In this document: positions 1 to 9,376 of the stretch, piece by piece | How the letters are laid out: each line of letters opens with the position of its first letter | How positions within the stretch are numbered: position 1 is the first letter of the stretch | Assembly (NCBI GenBank): GCA_024349765.1 | Contig: AP026073.1 | Location: 6,324,001-6,388,000, forward strand | Reading direction: 5' to 3' | DNA length: 64,000 nucleotides | Origin: Streptomyces nigrescens | GTDB lineage: Bacteria; Actinomycetota; Actinomycetes; Streptomycetales; Streptomycetaceae | The notes under the pieces: generated by a model | The model's input: only the letters and a program-made list of their open reading frames with translations | Databases searched by the model: none | Told to the model about the DNA's origin: nothing | Program-made: the position numbers and the translations under genes

Positions 1-52
1 CTGGCCGTGAATACAGGAGAAGACGCCGGGTGTCAGCGCGCGGTTCCGGCCG

Positions 53-1420
53 TCACCCGTGGGCGGGATAGGGCGGAAATCGGTGGACCAGGGCGACGGT
101 CTCCCGGCGGGCCGCGCCGTCCTCCCGCAGCGCCGCCGCGATCAGCCCCGCGACCTGCGTCATCTCCGCCTCGGCCATCCCCTGGGTGGTGACCGCGGCG
201 GTGCCCAGCCGCAGCCCCGTACGGCGGGCGGCGGCGCCCTGTGCGCACGGCAGCGCGCAGGTGTCCAGCACGATCCCGGCGGCCGCCAGCCGGCCCCGGG
301 CGGTCCGGGCGTCCAGCCCCAGCGGCGTGGGGTCGGCGGTGATCAGGTGGGTGTCGGTGCCCCCGGTGGTGATCGTCAGCCCCTGGTCGGCGAGCGCCGC
401 GGCGAGCGCCCGGGCATTGGCGACGACCTGGCGGACGTACGCGCCGAACGCCGGGGTGGCGGCCTCCGCGAAGGCGACGGCCTTGGCGGCGACCGCGTTC
501 ATCTGCGCGCCCCCCTGGGTGAAGGGGAACACCGCACGGTCGATCCGCTCGGCCAGTTTGGCGCCGCACAGCAGCATCCCGCCGCGCGGCCCGCGCAGCA
601 CCTTGTGGGTGGTGCCGCACACCACGTGCGCGTACGGCACGGGGCTCGGCGCCACTCCCCCGGCGATCAGCCCCATCGGGTGCGCGACGTCCGCGATCAG
701 GTACGCGCCGGTCTCGTCGGCGATGTCGCGGAAGGCGGCGTAGTCGAGGTGCCGTGGGTAGGAGATCGAGCCGCAGACGATCGCCTTGGGGCGGCGGGCC
801 CGGGCCAGCTCGCGGATCGCGTCGTAGTCCAGCAGTCCGGTCTCCTCGTCGACGCCGTAGCCGGCGAAGTCGAACCAGCGGCCGGAGAAGTTGGCGGGCG
901 ATCCGTGGGTGAGGTGTCCGCCGTGCGGCAGGGACATGGCGAGGACGGTGTCTCCGGGGCGCAGCAGGGCGGCGTAGGCGGCCAGAACGGCCGAAGACCC
1001 GGAGTGGGCCTGGACGTTGGCGTGTTCGGCGCCGAAAAGGGCCTTGGCGCGCTCCACGGCGATCCGCTCGGCGAGGTCGACGATCTCGCAGCCGCCGTGG
1101 TGCCGCGCGCCCGGGTACCCCTCGGCGTACTTGTTGCCCAGCGGGGAGCCGAGGGCCGCCAGGACCGCCGGTGAGGTGAAGTTCTCCGCGGCGATGAGCT
1201 GCAGTCCGTCGCTCTGCCGGGCGCTCTCGCCGAGCAGGACGCCGGCGATCTCCGGGTCCTGCCGCAGCAGCGCGCCGAAGTCCGGGGCACCGGCGGGGTG
1301 CGTGACCCCCTCGCGGGCGGCGGCCCGGGCCCGGTCCTGGAGCGTCTCGTCGGCGGTGGCGGCGGCCGGCGCGTGGTCGGCCGGGGTCTCGCTGCGGGGT
1401 GACGCGGTGGTGGCGGGCAT
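53..1420 (-). CDS. glyA: Serine hydroxymethyltransferase (divergent paralogue)
   Basis: A PLP enzyme expected to interconvert serine and glycine with tetrahydrofolate in the cytosol. The fold-type I signature is clear: NKYAEGYPG near residue 97, a DxAH pair near 244, and the Schiff-base lysine K273 in TTHKVLRGPRGG. At 455 aa it is about 35-40 residues longer than typical GlyA, mainly through an Ala/Thr-rich N-terminus. The usual RYYGG active-site segment reads RHHGG here (H107, H108), so two conserved tyrosines are histidines; catalysis may differ. It is the last gene of a run that includes rpmE, prfA, prmC and the Sua5-type gene. ATG at 1420 has a weak CGGAG ribosome site. Confidence 0.92.
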   Translation of the reverse strand: MPATTASPRSETPADHAPAAATADETLQDRARAAAREGVTHPAGAPDFGALLRQDPEIAGVLLGESARQSDGLQLIAAENFTSPAVLAALGSPLGNKYAEGYPGARHHGGCEIVDLAERIAVERAKALFGAEHANVQAHSGSSAVLAAYAALLRPGDTVLAMSLPHGGHLTHGSPANFSGRWFDFAGYGVDEETGLLDYDAIRELARARRPKAIVCGSISYPRHLDYAAFRDIADETGAYLIADVAHPMGLIAGGVAPSPVPYAHVVCGTTHKVLRGPRGGMLLCGAKLAERIDRAVFPFTQGGAQMNAVAAKAVAFAEAATPAFGAYVRQVVANARALAAALADQGLTITTGGTDTHLITADPTPLGLDARTARGRLAAAGIVLDTCALPCAQGAAARRTGLRLGTAAVTTQGMAEAEMTQVAGLIAAALREDGAARRETVALVHRFPPYPAHG

Positions 1421-1549
1421 GGCGTGCTCCGGGCCTCGTCGGGACGTAGTCCCAATGTAGGCGCGGCCGCCCGATCGGGCGCGGTGTGCGGGCCGCCCGG
1501 GGCACGGCCGGCCCGGTGGCCCGCCACGGCCCGCCGGAGCGGCACCGGG

Positions 1550-2230
1550 TCAGGCCCGCGCGGGCAGCCCGGTGAGGGCGGTGACGACCGGGTCGAGGGC
1601 CTGGTTGATCTCGTCGCCGATGGAGCGGAAGAACGTGATGGGGGCGCCGTAGGGGTCGTAGACCTCGTCGGACTCCGGGTTGGGCGCGAGCAGCCAGCCG
1701 CGCAGCGCGGCGGCCGCGCCGACCAGCGCCCGGGCCCGCTCGACCAGCCCGCCGTCCGGCAGGTCCGGGTCGGGTTCGGGCAGCGTGGCGGGGTCTATGG
1801 CCCGCACCAGCCGGTTGAACTCCTTGAGGGTGAAGGTGCGCAGCCCCGCGGAGTGGCCCATCGAGATGACCTGTGCGCGGTGGTCGCGGGTCGCGGTCAG
1901 GACCAGGTCGGCGCGGATGACGTGCTCGTCGAGGAGTTCCCGGCCGATGAAGCCGGCCGGGTCCGCGCCGTAGTCGGTCAGCACCGTGGCGGCGTGCGCC
2001 TCCATCGGGGCGCCCTCGTGGCCCCAGGTGCCGGCGCTCTCCACGATCAGCCCGCCGCAGTGGGCGCCGCCGAGCCGCCGCTCCAGGGCATGGCGGTGCA
2101 GCCGCTCGGTGATGGGCGAGCGGCAGACGTTGCCGGTGCTGACGTGGAGGATCCGGAAAAGGGGCGGAGAAGGTACCGGGGGGTCGGTGTCGTCGCCTGG
2201 TCCCGCTATGCCACGCCCCAGGGGCGCCAT
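1550..2230 (-). CDS. Low-molecular-weight protein-tyrosine-phosphatase-like protein, catalytic Cys replaced by Ser
   Basis: It has the low-molecular-weight PTP fold by sequence. The N-terminal P-loop reads VSTGNVCRSP where active enzymes read VCLGNICRSP, so the nucleophilic Cys of CX5R is Ser (S31 from the ATG at 2230). The distal Cys and the Arg (C36, R37) remain. The C-terminal general-acid motif DPYG is present. It may be a pseudophosphatase that binds phosphate or phosphoprotein, or it may use the remaining Cys; the sequence cannot decide. The ATG at 2230 overlaps the stop of the upstream Sua5-type gene (TGATG arrangement), implying translational coupling; a TTG one codon earlier is also possible. 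Confidence 0.88.
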   Translation of the reverse strand: MAPLGRGIAGPGDDTDPPVPSPPLFRILHVSTGNVCRSPITERLHRHALERRLGGAHCGGLIVESAGTWGHEGAPMEAHAATVLTDYGADPAGFIGRELLDEHVIRADLVLTATRDHRAQVISMGHSAGLRTFTLKEFNRLVRAIDPATLPEPDPDLPDGGLVERARALVGAAAALRGWLLAPNPESDEVYDPYGAPITFFRSIGDEINQALDPVVTALTGLPARA

Positions 2231-2877
2231 CAATTGGCCACCTTGAGCTCGGGTACCACCTTGCGCAGCTCGTCGGCGCCGAGCGCGCCCTCGCGCAGCA
2301 GCACCGGGACCTTGCCGGTGACGTCGACGATCGAGGACGGCACGGCGGCGGGCGTCGGGCCGCCGTCGAGGTAGACGGACACCGCGTCGCCCAGCATCTC
2401 CTGTGCGGCGTCGCAGTCCTGCGGGGAGGGGTGGCCGGTGAGGTTGGCGCTGGAGACGGCCATCGGGCCGACGTCGGTCAGCAGCTCGATCGCGACCGGG
2501 TGCAGCGGCATGCGGACCGCGACCGTGCCGCCGGTCTCGCCGAGGTCCCAGGTCAGGGACGGCTGGTGCCGGGCGACGAGGGTGAGCGCGCCGGGCCAGA
2601 AGGCGTCGACGAGCTCCCAGGCCAGCTCGGAGAAGTCGGTGACCAGGCCGTGCAGCGTGTTGGGCGAGCCGACGAGGACCGGGGAGGGCATGCCGCGGCC
2701 GCGGCCCTTGGCCTCCAGCAGGTCGCCCACGGCCTCCGCGCTGAAGGCGTCCGCGCCGATGCCGTAGACGGTGTCGGTCGGCAGCACGACCAGCTCACCG
2801 CGGCGGACGGCCGAGGCGGCCTCACGCAGACCGGTCGCGCGGTCGGTCGCGTCGCTGCAGTCGTATCGCCGTGCCAT
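2230..2877 (-). CDS. Sua5/YciO/YrdC-family L-threonylcarbamoyladenylate synthase
   Basis: Predicted to make threonylcarbamoyl-AMP from Thr, bicarbonate and ATP, the first step of the t6A37 modification of ANN-decoding tRNAs. Diagnostic features are LPTDTVYGIGADAF near residue 32, the nucleotide-binding KGRGRGMPSPVL stretch, and SSANLTG near 145. At 215 aa it is the short YrdC-domain-only form without the C-terminal Sua5 domain. AGGAGG lies seven bases before the ATG. It sits between prmC and the phosphatase-like gene, all co-directional, as is usual in actinobacteria where translation-factor genes cluster here. Confidence 0.93.
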   Translation of the reverse strand: MARRYDCSDATDRATGLREAASAVRRGELVVLPTDTVYGIGADAFSAEAVGDLLEAKGRGRGMPSPVLVGSPNTLHGLVTDFSELAWELVDAFWPGALTLVARHQPSLTWDLGETGGTVAVRMPLHPVAIELLTDVGPMAVSSANLTGHPSPQDCDAAQEMLGDAVSVYLDGGPTPAAVPSSIVDVTGKVPVLLREGALGADELRKVVPELKVAN

Positions 2878-2929
2878 TAGCGGTCCTCCTGGTGCCGAAC
2901 GGTTGGGGGGTTCATCAAGGCGGTGGGCG

Positions 2930-3775
2930 TCATGGCATCGCCCGGCGCGCGGTGGCGAAACGGGGCCTGTTGTTGAGGTCGGGGTGGTCGGCCGCGTCGG
3001 CCCAGCCCCGCTCCTCGGTGAAGATCCACGGCACCTGCCCGCCCTGGGTGTCCGCGTGCTCGATGACGACCACGCCGCCGGGCCGCAGCAGGCGGTGTGC
3101 GGTCCGCTCGATGCCGCGGATGGTGTCCAGGCCGTCCTGGCCCGAGAACAGCGCGAGCTCGGGGTCGTGGTCGCGTGCCTCGGGTGCGACGTACTCCCAC
3201 TCGGTCAGCGGGATGTACGGCGGGTTGGAGACGACCAGGTCGACCTGGCCGTCCAGCTCGGGAAGCGCGGTCAGCGCGTCGCCGTGATGGAGAACGACGC
3301 GGGACCCCTCGACGTTCTTGCGGGCGTACGCCAGGGCCTCCTCGGACAGCTCCACGGCGTGCACCCGGGAGCGCGGCACCTCCTGCGCCAGGGCGAGTGC
3401 GATCGCCCCGGAGCCGGTGCACAGGTCGACGATGAGGGGCTCGACGACGTCCATGGCCCGCACGGCGTCTATCGCCCAGCCGACCACCGACTCGGTCTCC
3501 GGCCGGGGCACGAACACCCCTGGCCCGACGTGGAGTTCGAGGTAGCGGAAGAAGGCCCGGCCGGTGATGTGCTGGAGCGGCTCACGGGCCTCGCGGCGGG
3601 CGACGGCCTCCCAGTAGCGGGCGTCGAAGTCCGCGTCGGGGACCGCGTGCAGCTGGCTCCGCTTGACGCCGTGCACGTGCGCGGCGAGCTCCTCGGCGTC
3701 GAAGCGGGGTGAGGGCACGCCGGCGTCGGCCAGCCGCTGGGTGGCCTGGGCCACCTCGGCGAGCAGCAGGTTCAC
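2930..3775 (-). CDS. prmC: Peptide chain release factor N(5)-glutamine methyltransferase
   Basis: A SAM-dependent methyltransferase that methylates the glutamine of the GGQ motif in RF1/RF2. An N-terminal helical substrate-binding region is followed by the Rossmann fold with motif I DLCTGSGAIALALA near residue 117 and the catalytic NPPYIP motif near 184, the signature of glutamine/asparagine N-methyltransferases. It lies directly downstream of its substrate gene prfA with 36 bases between them, a classic arrangement. The start is GTG at 3775 with a strong GGAGGAC upstream. 281 aa is the normal length. Confidence 0.96.
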   Translation of the reverse strand: MNLLLAEVAQATQRLADAGVPSPRFDAEELAAHVHGVKRSQLHAVPDADFDARYWEAVARREAREPLQHITGRAFFRYLELHVGPGVFVPRPETESVVGWAIDAVRAMDVVEPLIVDLCTGSGAIALALAQEVPRSRVHAVELSEEALAYARKNVEGSRVVLHHGDALTALPELDGQVDLVVSNPPYIPLTEWEYVAPEARDHDPELALFSGQDGLDTIRGIERTAHRLLRPGGVVVIEHADTQGGQVPWIFTEERGWADAADHPDLNNRPRFATARRAMP

Positions 3776-3811
3776 GGGGGTCCTCCAGCCGTGCGGACGG
3801 GTCGAGCGGGC

Positions 3812-4891
3812 TTACTGGGCGGCGGCGAGCTTGGCGGCCGAATCGGCGTCGACGCACGCCTGGATGACCGGGTCGAGCTCGCCGTCGAGCACCTGGTCCA
3901 AGTTGTACGCCTTGAAGCCGACGCGGTGGTCCGAAATGCGGTTTTCGGGGAAGTTGTACGTGCGGATGCGCTCGGAGCGGTCGACCGTGCGGACCTGGCT
4001 GCGCCGGGCGTCCGACGCCTCGCGCTCGGCCTCCTCCTGCGCGGCGGCCAGCAGCCGGGAGCGCAGGATGCGCATCGCCTGCTCCTTGTTCTGGAGCTGG
4101 CTCTTCTCGTTCTGGCAGGAGACGACGATGCCGGTGGGCAGGTGGGTGATGCGCACCGCGGAGTCGGTGGTGTTGACGGACTGGCCGCCGGGCCCGGACG
4201 AGCGGTAGACGTCGATCCGCAGGTCGTTGGCGAGGATCTCGACCTCGACCTCCTCGGCCTCGGGCGTGACCAGCACGCCGGCCGCGGAGGTGTGGATCCG
4301 GCCCTGCGACTCGGTGGCGGGCACGCGCTGGACGCGGTGCACCCCGCCCTCGTACTTCAGCCGCGCCCAGACGCCCTGGCCGGGCTCGACCGCGCCGTTG
4401 CCGCCCTTGGTCTTCACGGCGACCTGGACGTCCTTGTAGCCGCCGAGGTCGGACTCGTTGGCGTCGAGGATCTCGGTCTTCCAGCCGACCCGCTCGGCGT
4501 AGCGCAGGTACATCCGCAGCAGGTCGCCGGCGAACAGCGCGGACTCCTCGCCGCCCTCGCCGGCCTTGACCTCCAGGATGACGTCCTTGTCGTCGCTGGG
4601 GTCGCGCGGGACGAGCAGCAGCCGCAGCTTCTCGGTCAGCTCCTCGCGACGGGCGTCGAGCTCCTTGACCTCGTCGGCGAAGTCCGGGTCGTCCGCCGCG
4701 AGTTCACGGGCGGTCTCGATGTCCTCGCCGGTCTGCTTCCACTCGCGGTACGTCGCGATGATCGGGGTCAGCTCGGCGTAGCGCTTGTTGAGCCGCATGG
4801 CTTCGCGCTGGTCGGCGTGGACCGCGGGGTCGGCCAGCCGCTTTTCGAGATCGGCGTGCTCACCGATCAGTTCTTCGACCGCCTCGAACAT
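3812..4891 (-). CDS. prfA: Peptide chain release factor 1
   Basis: RF1 recognises UAA/UAG and triggers peptide release on the ribosome. The codon-recognition tripeptide PAT (191-193), which marks RF1 rather than RF2, and the catalytic GGQ (235-237, in [12 protein letters not shown]) are both intact. 359 aa is full length. AGAGGAA precedes the ATG at 4891. It lies after rpmE and an intervening strong hairpin terminator (4948-5003), so it is probably transcribed partly by readthrough or from its own promoter in that gap. It leads into prmC, which modifies its GGQ glutamine. Confidence 0.98.
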   Translation of the reverse strand: MFEAVEELIGEHADLEKRLADPAVHADQREAMRLNKRYAELTPIIATYREWKQTGEDIETARELAADDPDFADEVKELDARREELTEKLRLLLVPRDPSDDKDVILEVKAGEGGEESALFAGDLLRMYLRYAERVGWKTEILDANESDLGGYKDVQVAVKTKGGNGAVEPGQGVWARLKYEGGVHRVQRVPATESQGRIHTSAAGVLVTPEAEEVEVEILANDLRIDVYRSSGPGGQSVNTTDSAVRITHLPTGIVVSCQNEKSQLQNKEQAMRILRSRLLAAAQEEAEREASDARRSQVRTVDRSERIRTYNFPENRISDHRVGFKAYNLDQVLDGELDPVIQACVDADSAAKLAAAQ

Positions 4892-4947
4892 CGTGGGGTT
4901 CCTCTGCTGGCTGGCTGACTGTCTCTACCCGGGGGGCGTCCCCCGCC

Positions 4948-5003
4948 AAAAAAGGCGCCGGTCCGGCCACCCCTGGACAGGGGCGACCGGAGACCGGCGC
5001 CTT
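4948..5003 (-). terminator. Intrinsic terminator downstream of rpmE
   Basis: Read on the minus strand, AAGGCGCCGGTC is followed by an inner CCCCT/AGGGG pair and the complementary GACCGGCGCCTT, ending in a run of six T. This is a textbook Rho-independent terminator, rare in such GC-rich DNA. It should separate rpmE from prfA. Confidence 0.88.
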
Positions 5004-5011
5004 GTGGGTCG

Positions 5012-5236
5012 CTACTTCTTGGCGGACCCGGCGTTCTTGCCGAAGCGGGCCTCGAAGCGGGCCACACGACCGCCCGTGTCCAGGATCTTCTGCTTACCGG
5101 TGTAGAACGGGTGGCACTCGGAGCAGATGTCGGCACGGATGCTGCCGCCGGCAACGGTGCTACGGGTGGTGAAGGACGCGCCACAGGTGCAGCTGACCTG
5201 GGTCTCGACGTACTCCGGGTGGATGTCGCGCTTCAA
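5012..5236 (-). CDS. rpmE: 50S ribosomal protein L31, zinc-binding form
   Basis: A 74-aa L31. The cysteines CTC (17-19 region) and CSEC (near 38) make the four-Cys zinc-binding C+ type, as opposed to the Zur-controlled Cys-free paralogue that replaces it under zinc limitation in Streptomyces. The C-terminal [20 protein letters not shown] is the conserved L31 core. The start is TTG at 5236, supported by AGGAGA six bases upstream and by the conserved N-terminus MKRDIHPEY; no ATG fits. A strong terminator follows the gene. Confidence 0.97.
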   Translation of the reverse strand: MKRDIHPEYVETQVSCTCGASFTTRSTVAGGSIRADICSECHPFYTGKQKILDTGGRVARFEARFGKNAGSAKK

Positions 5237-5370
5237 GGGATTCTCCTAGGTTCGGGAGTGCACCGGGTCGTGTCGCGGGTTGCGTCACGTGAACCGGGGC
5301 CGACGGTCCAGTCTGCCAGGACTAGCCGTATCTCCCAAAACCGGGGTACGTGCGCAACTATTCCCCGCCC

Positions 5371-5399
5371 GGTTCCGGGGCCGCGCGGGCCCCGGAACC
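5371..5399 (-). terminator. Hairpin downstream of the LCP gene
   Basis: A perfect 12-bp stem, GGTTCCGGGGCC with its complement, around a 5-base loop. It lies 12 bases past the stop of the LytR-CpsA-Psr gene. There is no T-run, as is common for Streptomyces terminators. Confidence 0.65.
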
Positions 5400-5410
5400 G
5401 CACCTTCCGG

Positions 5411-6538
5411 CTACTTCACGTACTTGCCCGTGCCGCCCTGGTCACCGGCCGAGCCCTTGATCGCGGACTTCGGGATGTCCCGGTCGTTGCGCAGCGCGTC
5501 CCAGACCTTCTTGCCCTGCCGGGCCAGCGGCACCACGCGGTCGGGGTTGGCGGTGTCGTACGTCACCGGCAGCGTCACCATGTCGATGTTCTCGGACCCG
5601 ATGGAGCCCAGGCTCTTGGCCAGGCCGGTCAGTTCGCTCACCGAGTTGAGGTCGGTGTCGGTGGTGATGGCCTTGGTGGCCGTGTCCGCGACGTCGTAGA
5701 GCTTGGTGGGGTTGGTGAGCACGCCGACGTTCTTGACCTGGTTCATCAGGGCCTTGAGGAACGTCTGCTGGAGCTGGATGCGGCCCAGGTCGCTGCCGTC
5801 GCCGCCGGGCACGCCGTGCCGGGTGCGGACCAGGCCGAGCGACTGCTCGCCGTCGAGCGTGTGGTGGCCGGGCTGCAGGTGGAGGTGGCTGTTGCGGTCG
5901 TCGATCGCCTTGGTGGTGGTGATGTCGACGCCGCCCAGCGCGTCGATGAGCCTCTTGAAGCCGGTGAAGTCGACCTCGATGAAGTGGTCCATCCGGATCC
6001 CGCTGATCGACTCGACGGTCTTCACGGCGCACGCCGGGCCGCCGACCTCGAAGGCGGTGTTGAACATCGCCCGCTGCTCACCGGGGACGTTCTTGCCGTC
6101 CTTGGTGGTGCAGTCGGGCCGGCTGATCAGGGTGTCCCGGGGGATGCTGACGACGCTGGCCTTCTTGTGGCCCTTGAAGACGTGCACGACCATCGCGGTG
6201 TCCGACCGCGCGCCACCCTCGTCCTTGCCGTACTCGCCGTTCTTGCCGGCCCGCGAGTCGGAGCCCATCACGAGGATGTCCATCGAGCCGTCGTCGACGT
6301 TCTTGGGCCGGTCGTGGCCGAGGGCGGCGTTGATGTCGACGCCCTTCAGATTGCCGTTGAGCTTGAAGTAGACGTAGCCGAGGCCGGCACCACCGAGCAG
6401 CACGACGCTGACCAGCGCGCACAGCGTGATGGTGAGTGCCCGGCGGCGCCGGGTCGGGCCCTTTCGCCGACGGCCCGTGGCACGTATGCCGCGGGCACGG
6501 CTTTCGGCCGTCTTCACGGTCCCGCTGCTGTCCGCCAT
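5411..6538 (-). CDS. LytR-CpsA-Psr (LCP) family cell-wall glycopolymer ligase
   Basis: LCP proteins transfer wall teichoic acid or other glycopolymers from lipid carriers to peptidoglycan outside the membrane. A basic cytoplasmic segment of about 35 residues precedes one transmembrane helix (about 36-58), so the enzyme domain is extracytoplasmic. The LCP core is visible: ILVMGSDSRAG, then RSDTAMVV, the catalytic-type arginine in SIPRDTL, and a later VRTRHGVPGGDGSDLGRI segment. 375 aa is typical. GAGGAG precedes the ATG. The 423-base gap to rho suggests it has its own promoter. Confidence 0.93.
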   Translation of the reverse strand: MADSSGTVKTAESRARGIRATGRRRKGPTRRRRALTITLCALVSVVLLGGAGLGYVYFKLNGNLKGVDINAALGHDRPKNVDDGSMDILVMGSDSRAGKNGEYGKDEGGARSDTAMVVHVFKGHKKASVVSIPRDTLISRPDCTTKDGKNVPGEQRAMFNTAFEVGGPACAVKTVESISGIRMDHFIEVDFTGFKRLIDALGGVDITTTKAIDDRNSHLHLQPGHHTLDGEQSLGLVRTRHGVPGGDGSDLGRIQLQQTFLKALMNQVKNVGVLTNPTKLYDVADTATKAITTDTDLNSVSELTGLAKSLGSIGSENIDMVTLPVTYDTANPDRVVPLARQGKKVWDALRNDRDIPKSAIKGSAGDQGGTGKYVK

Positions 6539-6961
6539 CTGCTCCTCAGTCCTTGTTCGCGTCGCTACCCCTCGCCGTCACCGTGCTGCCTGCTGTCACG
6601 GCCCGTCGCGCCTTGTCAGACGGGAGGCTGACGGGAAGGGTTGCACAGCAAGTGATGAGCGAATTCTTAGAAATCGCCACGGGCCGTGTCCGGCCGTGCG
6701 CCGGCTCCGCCGTCCTCACCTGGTCTTTCGTCCCGGTTTCCGTCCTGGCCGGAACGTTGCCTCCGGCGGCGATCTGTGCGGAACGTCTCAGATCGGGCGC
6801 TTCGCCGGCTCTCCGCTCGCGGCGCAGGTCACAGATCACCGGCCGCGGAGCCGGCCCGGGGCCGCCGGCACGGGACGCCGTACGGGCCACCCAGCACAAC
6901 GCCCCCCTCACCCGTAAGGGCGAGGGGGGCGGTGCGGACGGCGCCGGAGCGCTCCGGGGCG
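6539..6961. other. Intergenic region between rho end and LCP start
   Basis: 423 bases without a convincing gene. It holds the rho terminator hairpin at the right end and presumably the LCP promoter near 6540-6700. A 121-codon open frame on the minus strand has no ribosome site and no recognisable content, so I do not call it. Confidence 0.6.
6901..6930 (-). terminator. rho terminator hairpin
   Basis: GCCCCCCTC pairs with GAGGGGGGC, extended by an inner CCC/GGG around a GTAA loop. It lies 32 bases after the rho stop codon. No T-tract. Confidence 0.7.
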
Positions 6962-9001
6962 TCAGTCGTTGCCGTTGCCCGCGGTCGGCGTCGTCTTCTG
7001 GATCTGCAGCAGGAACTCCGCGTTGGACTTCGTCTGCTTCATCTTGTCCAGCAGCAGCTCGATGGCCTGCTGCTGGTCCAGGGCGTGCAGCACCCGGCGG
7101 AGCTTCCAGACGATGGCCAGCTCGTCGCTGCCCATCAGGATCTCTTCCTTACGGGTGCCGGACGCGTCCACGTCCACCGCCGGGAAGATGCGCTTGTCGG
7201 CGAGCTTCCGGTCGAGCTTGAGCTCCATGTTGCCGGTGCCCTTGAACTCCTCGAAGATCACCTCGTCCATCCGCGAGCCGGTCTCGACCAGCGCGGTGGC
7301 CAGGATGGTCAGCGAGCCGCCGTCCTCGATGTTGCGCGCCGCACCGAAGAACTTCTTCGGCGGGTAGAGGGCGGTGGAGTCGACACCACCGGACAGGATG
7401 CGGCCCGAGGCCGGGGCGGCGAGGTTGTACGCCCGGCCCAGACGGGTGATCGAGTCCAGCAGGACGACGACGTCGTGGCCCAGTTCCACCAGGCGCTTGG
7501 CCCGCTCGATGGCGAGCTCGGCGACGGTGGTGTGGTCCTCGGCCGGGCGGTCGAAGGTCGAGGAGATGACCTCGCCCTTGACCGACCGCTGCATGTCGGT
7601 GACCTCTTCGGGACGCTCGTCGACGAGGACGACCATCAGGTGGCACTCGGGGTTGTTGCGGGTGATCGCGTTGGCGATGGCCTGCATGATCATGGTCTTG
7701 CCGGTCTTCGGCGGGGCCACGATCAGACCGCGCTGGCCCTTGCCGATCGGCGAGACCAGGTCGATGATCCGGGTCGTCAGCGCACCGGACTCGCCCTCCA
7801 GGCGCAGCCGCTCCTGCGGGTAAAGGGGCGTCAGCTTGCCGAAGTCCGGCCGCCCGCGGCCCTGTTCGGGCGCCATGCTGTTGACGGTGTCGAGCCGGAC
7901 CAGCGCGTTGAACTTCTCGCGCCGCTCGCCGTCCTTGGGCTGCCGGACCGCGCCGGTGACGTGGTCGCCCTTGCGCAGGCCGTTCTTGCGGACCTGGGCG
8001 AGCGAGACGTAGACGTCGTTCGGGCCGGGCAGGTAGCCCGAGGTCCGGATGAACGCGTAGTTGTCGAGGATGTCCAGGATGCCCGCGACCGGGATCAGGA
8101 CGTCGTCCTCGGCGATCTGCGGCTCGTTGCCGAAGTCCTCGCGGCCACCGCGGCGGCCCCGGCGGTCGCGGTAGCGGCCGCGACGGCCGCGCCGGCCGCC
8201 CTCGAAGTCGTCGTCGTCGTCCCGGCGGTCCCGGTCCCGGTCCCGGTCCCGGCCCTGGCGCTGGCCGCCCTGGCCGCCGTCGCCGGCGTCGCCCTTGCGG
8301 CGGTCACCGCGGTCGCGCTGGCGGCGGTCACCGCGGTCGCCCTTCTGGCCCCGGTCCTGGCGGTCGCCGCGCTCCTGGCGCTCGCCGCCCTTGGCGGGCC
8401 GGCCCTCGCCGGTCTCCTGCGGGGCGGTGGCGGTGTCGGTGCGCGCCTCCGTCTTGGTGTCGGTCTTCGCCTCGACCTTGGTGTCGGTCTTGAGGTCGCC
8501 CGCCTGCTCGGGGGCGCCCGCGGCGGCGGTGGCCCGGCGGCGGCGCCGCTCACCGGCCGGCTGCTCGTCGCTGACCGGCTGGCCGGGGATGTCGATCTGC
8601 TGCTGGGCGCCGGCCTTGTCCGCCTTGTCCTTGGCGGTGCGCTCGGTCTTGTCGGCCTTGGCGGCCGGCTCGGCGGCCTCCTCGCCGGTGCGGGCCTTGG
8701 AGGTCGTACGGCGCTTGGGCTTGGCCTCGGCCTCGGTGGATGCGTCGGCCTTGGCCGCCGTGCCCGAGCCTCCGGCCTGGCGCTCCTTGATGACCTCGAT
8801 CAGCTGGCTCTTGCGCATCCGCGCGGTGCCCTTGATACCGAGGCCGGAGGCCACCTGCTGCAGCTCGGCCAGGACCATGCCCTCAAGGCCGGTGCCGGAA
8901 CGGCGGCGCCGGGTGGTGGCAGGCGCGGCGGGAGCGTCAGTGGCGGGCGTGGTGGCACTGCCATCGGTGCGCGCGCCCATCAGATCGGTGGTGTCGCTCA
9001 C
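6962..9001 (-). CDS. rho: Transcription termination factor Rho with long charged N-terminal insert
   Basis: The hexameric RNA-dependent ATPase that terminates transcription. The conserved core holds the RNA-binding fold (about residues 290-390), Walker [13 protein letters not shown], a Walker B-type [13 protein letters not shown], and the secondary RNA site. About 250 residues between the N-terminal helix bundle ([15 protein letters not shown]) and the RNA-binding fold are low complexity: KTDTK-type repeats, then RGDR/RDRD-rich and DDDDD stretches. This is typical of actinobacterial Rho. I place the start at GTG 9001 (679 aa), which has GGAAGGA upstream and gives the conserved start [10 protein letters not shown]. 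An upstream in-frame codon near 9130 would add 43 unsupported residues. Confidence 0.96.
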   Translation of the reverse strand: MSDTTDLMGARTDGSATTPATDAPAAPATTRRRRSGTGLEGMVLAELQQVASGLGIKGTARMRKSQLIEVIKERQAGGSGTAAKADASTEAEAKPKRRTTSKARTGEEAAEPAAKADKTERTAKDKADKAGAQQQIDIPGQPVSDEQPAGERRRRRATAAAGAPEQAGDLKTDTKVEAKTDTKTEARTDTATAPQETGEGRPAKGGERQERGDRQDRGQKGDRGDRRQRDRGDRRKGDAGDGGQGGQRQGRDRDRDRDRRDDDDDFEGGRRGRRGRYRDRRGRRGGREDFGNEPQIAEDDVLIPVAGILDILDNYAFIRTSGYLPGPNDVYVSLAQVRKNGLRKGDHVTGAVRQPKDGERREKFNALVRLDTVNSMAPEQGRGRPDFGKLTPLYPQERLRLEGESGALTTRIIDLVSPIGKGQRGLIVAPPKTGKTMIMQAIANAITRNNPECHLMVVLVDERPEEVTDMQRSVKGEVISSTFDRPAEDHTTVAELAIERAKRLVELGHDVVVLLDSITRLGRAYNLAAPASGRILSGGVDSTALYPPKKFFGAARNIEDGGSLTILATALVETGSRMDEVIFEEFKGTGNMELKLDRKLADKRIFPAVDVDASGTRKEEILMGSDELAIVWKLRRVLHALDQQQAIELLLDKMKQTKSNAEFLLQIQKTTPTAGNGND

Positions 9002-9376
9002 GAAGGGTCCTTCCCTGGAGCGGGCGTCGGCCTGTCTGGCTCGGCGACCGGTTGTGCTGTCCGGCTGGGTCCTCAGGTCTCGTGGACCGGGCCGGGGCGG
9101 TGGTCCCGCCGGAAGTGGCGGAGAGATCAATTCATGATTCCGGCGCGAAGAGATGCAGAGTGACTCATGTCGTCACGCCGATTCCGGAGCATGCTCGCTT
9201 CTGCTTCAGGCAACTGCTCCAAGCAGTTTGGGAGGCTCCCGGAAGAAAGGTGGTCCCAATGGGGGACACGAAGCACAGCGCCATTGCGGCGGCTCGTACT
9301 CACTTGAGGTTAACACTACCGGATCCAACAAACATTCCCCCTCTCCAAGACCGGCAATCGTCGATCAGCCGCGTGA
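9002..9376. other. rho leader / thrB 3' region
   Basis: 375 bases with noticeably lower GC than the neighbours. It contains the rho promoter and a leader of up to about 300 bases. A tiny frame on the minus strand (9127-9168, 13 codons) might be a leader peptide but has no clear ribosome site. No protein gene is supported. Confidence 0.5.

Noticed and set aside
59-1174. Long plus-strand open frame opposite glyA
   Set aside because: High-GC shadow frame. The minus-strand SHMT has all family motifs; this one is Gly/Arg-rich with no recognisable domain.
6546-6911. 121-codon frame between rho and LCP
   Set aside because: No ribosome site, no recognisable motif, covers the LCP promoter region and ends against the rho terminator.
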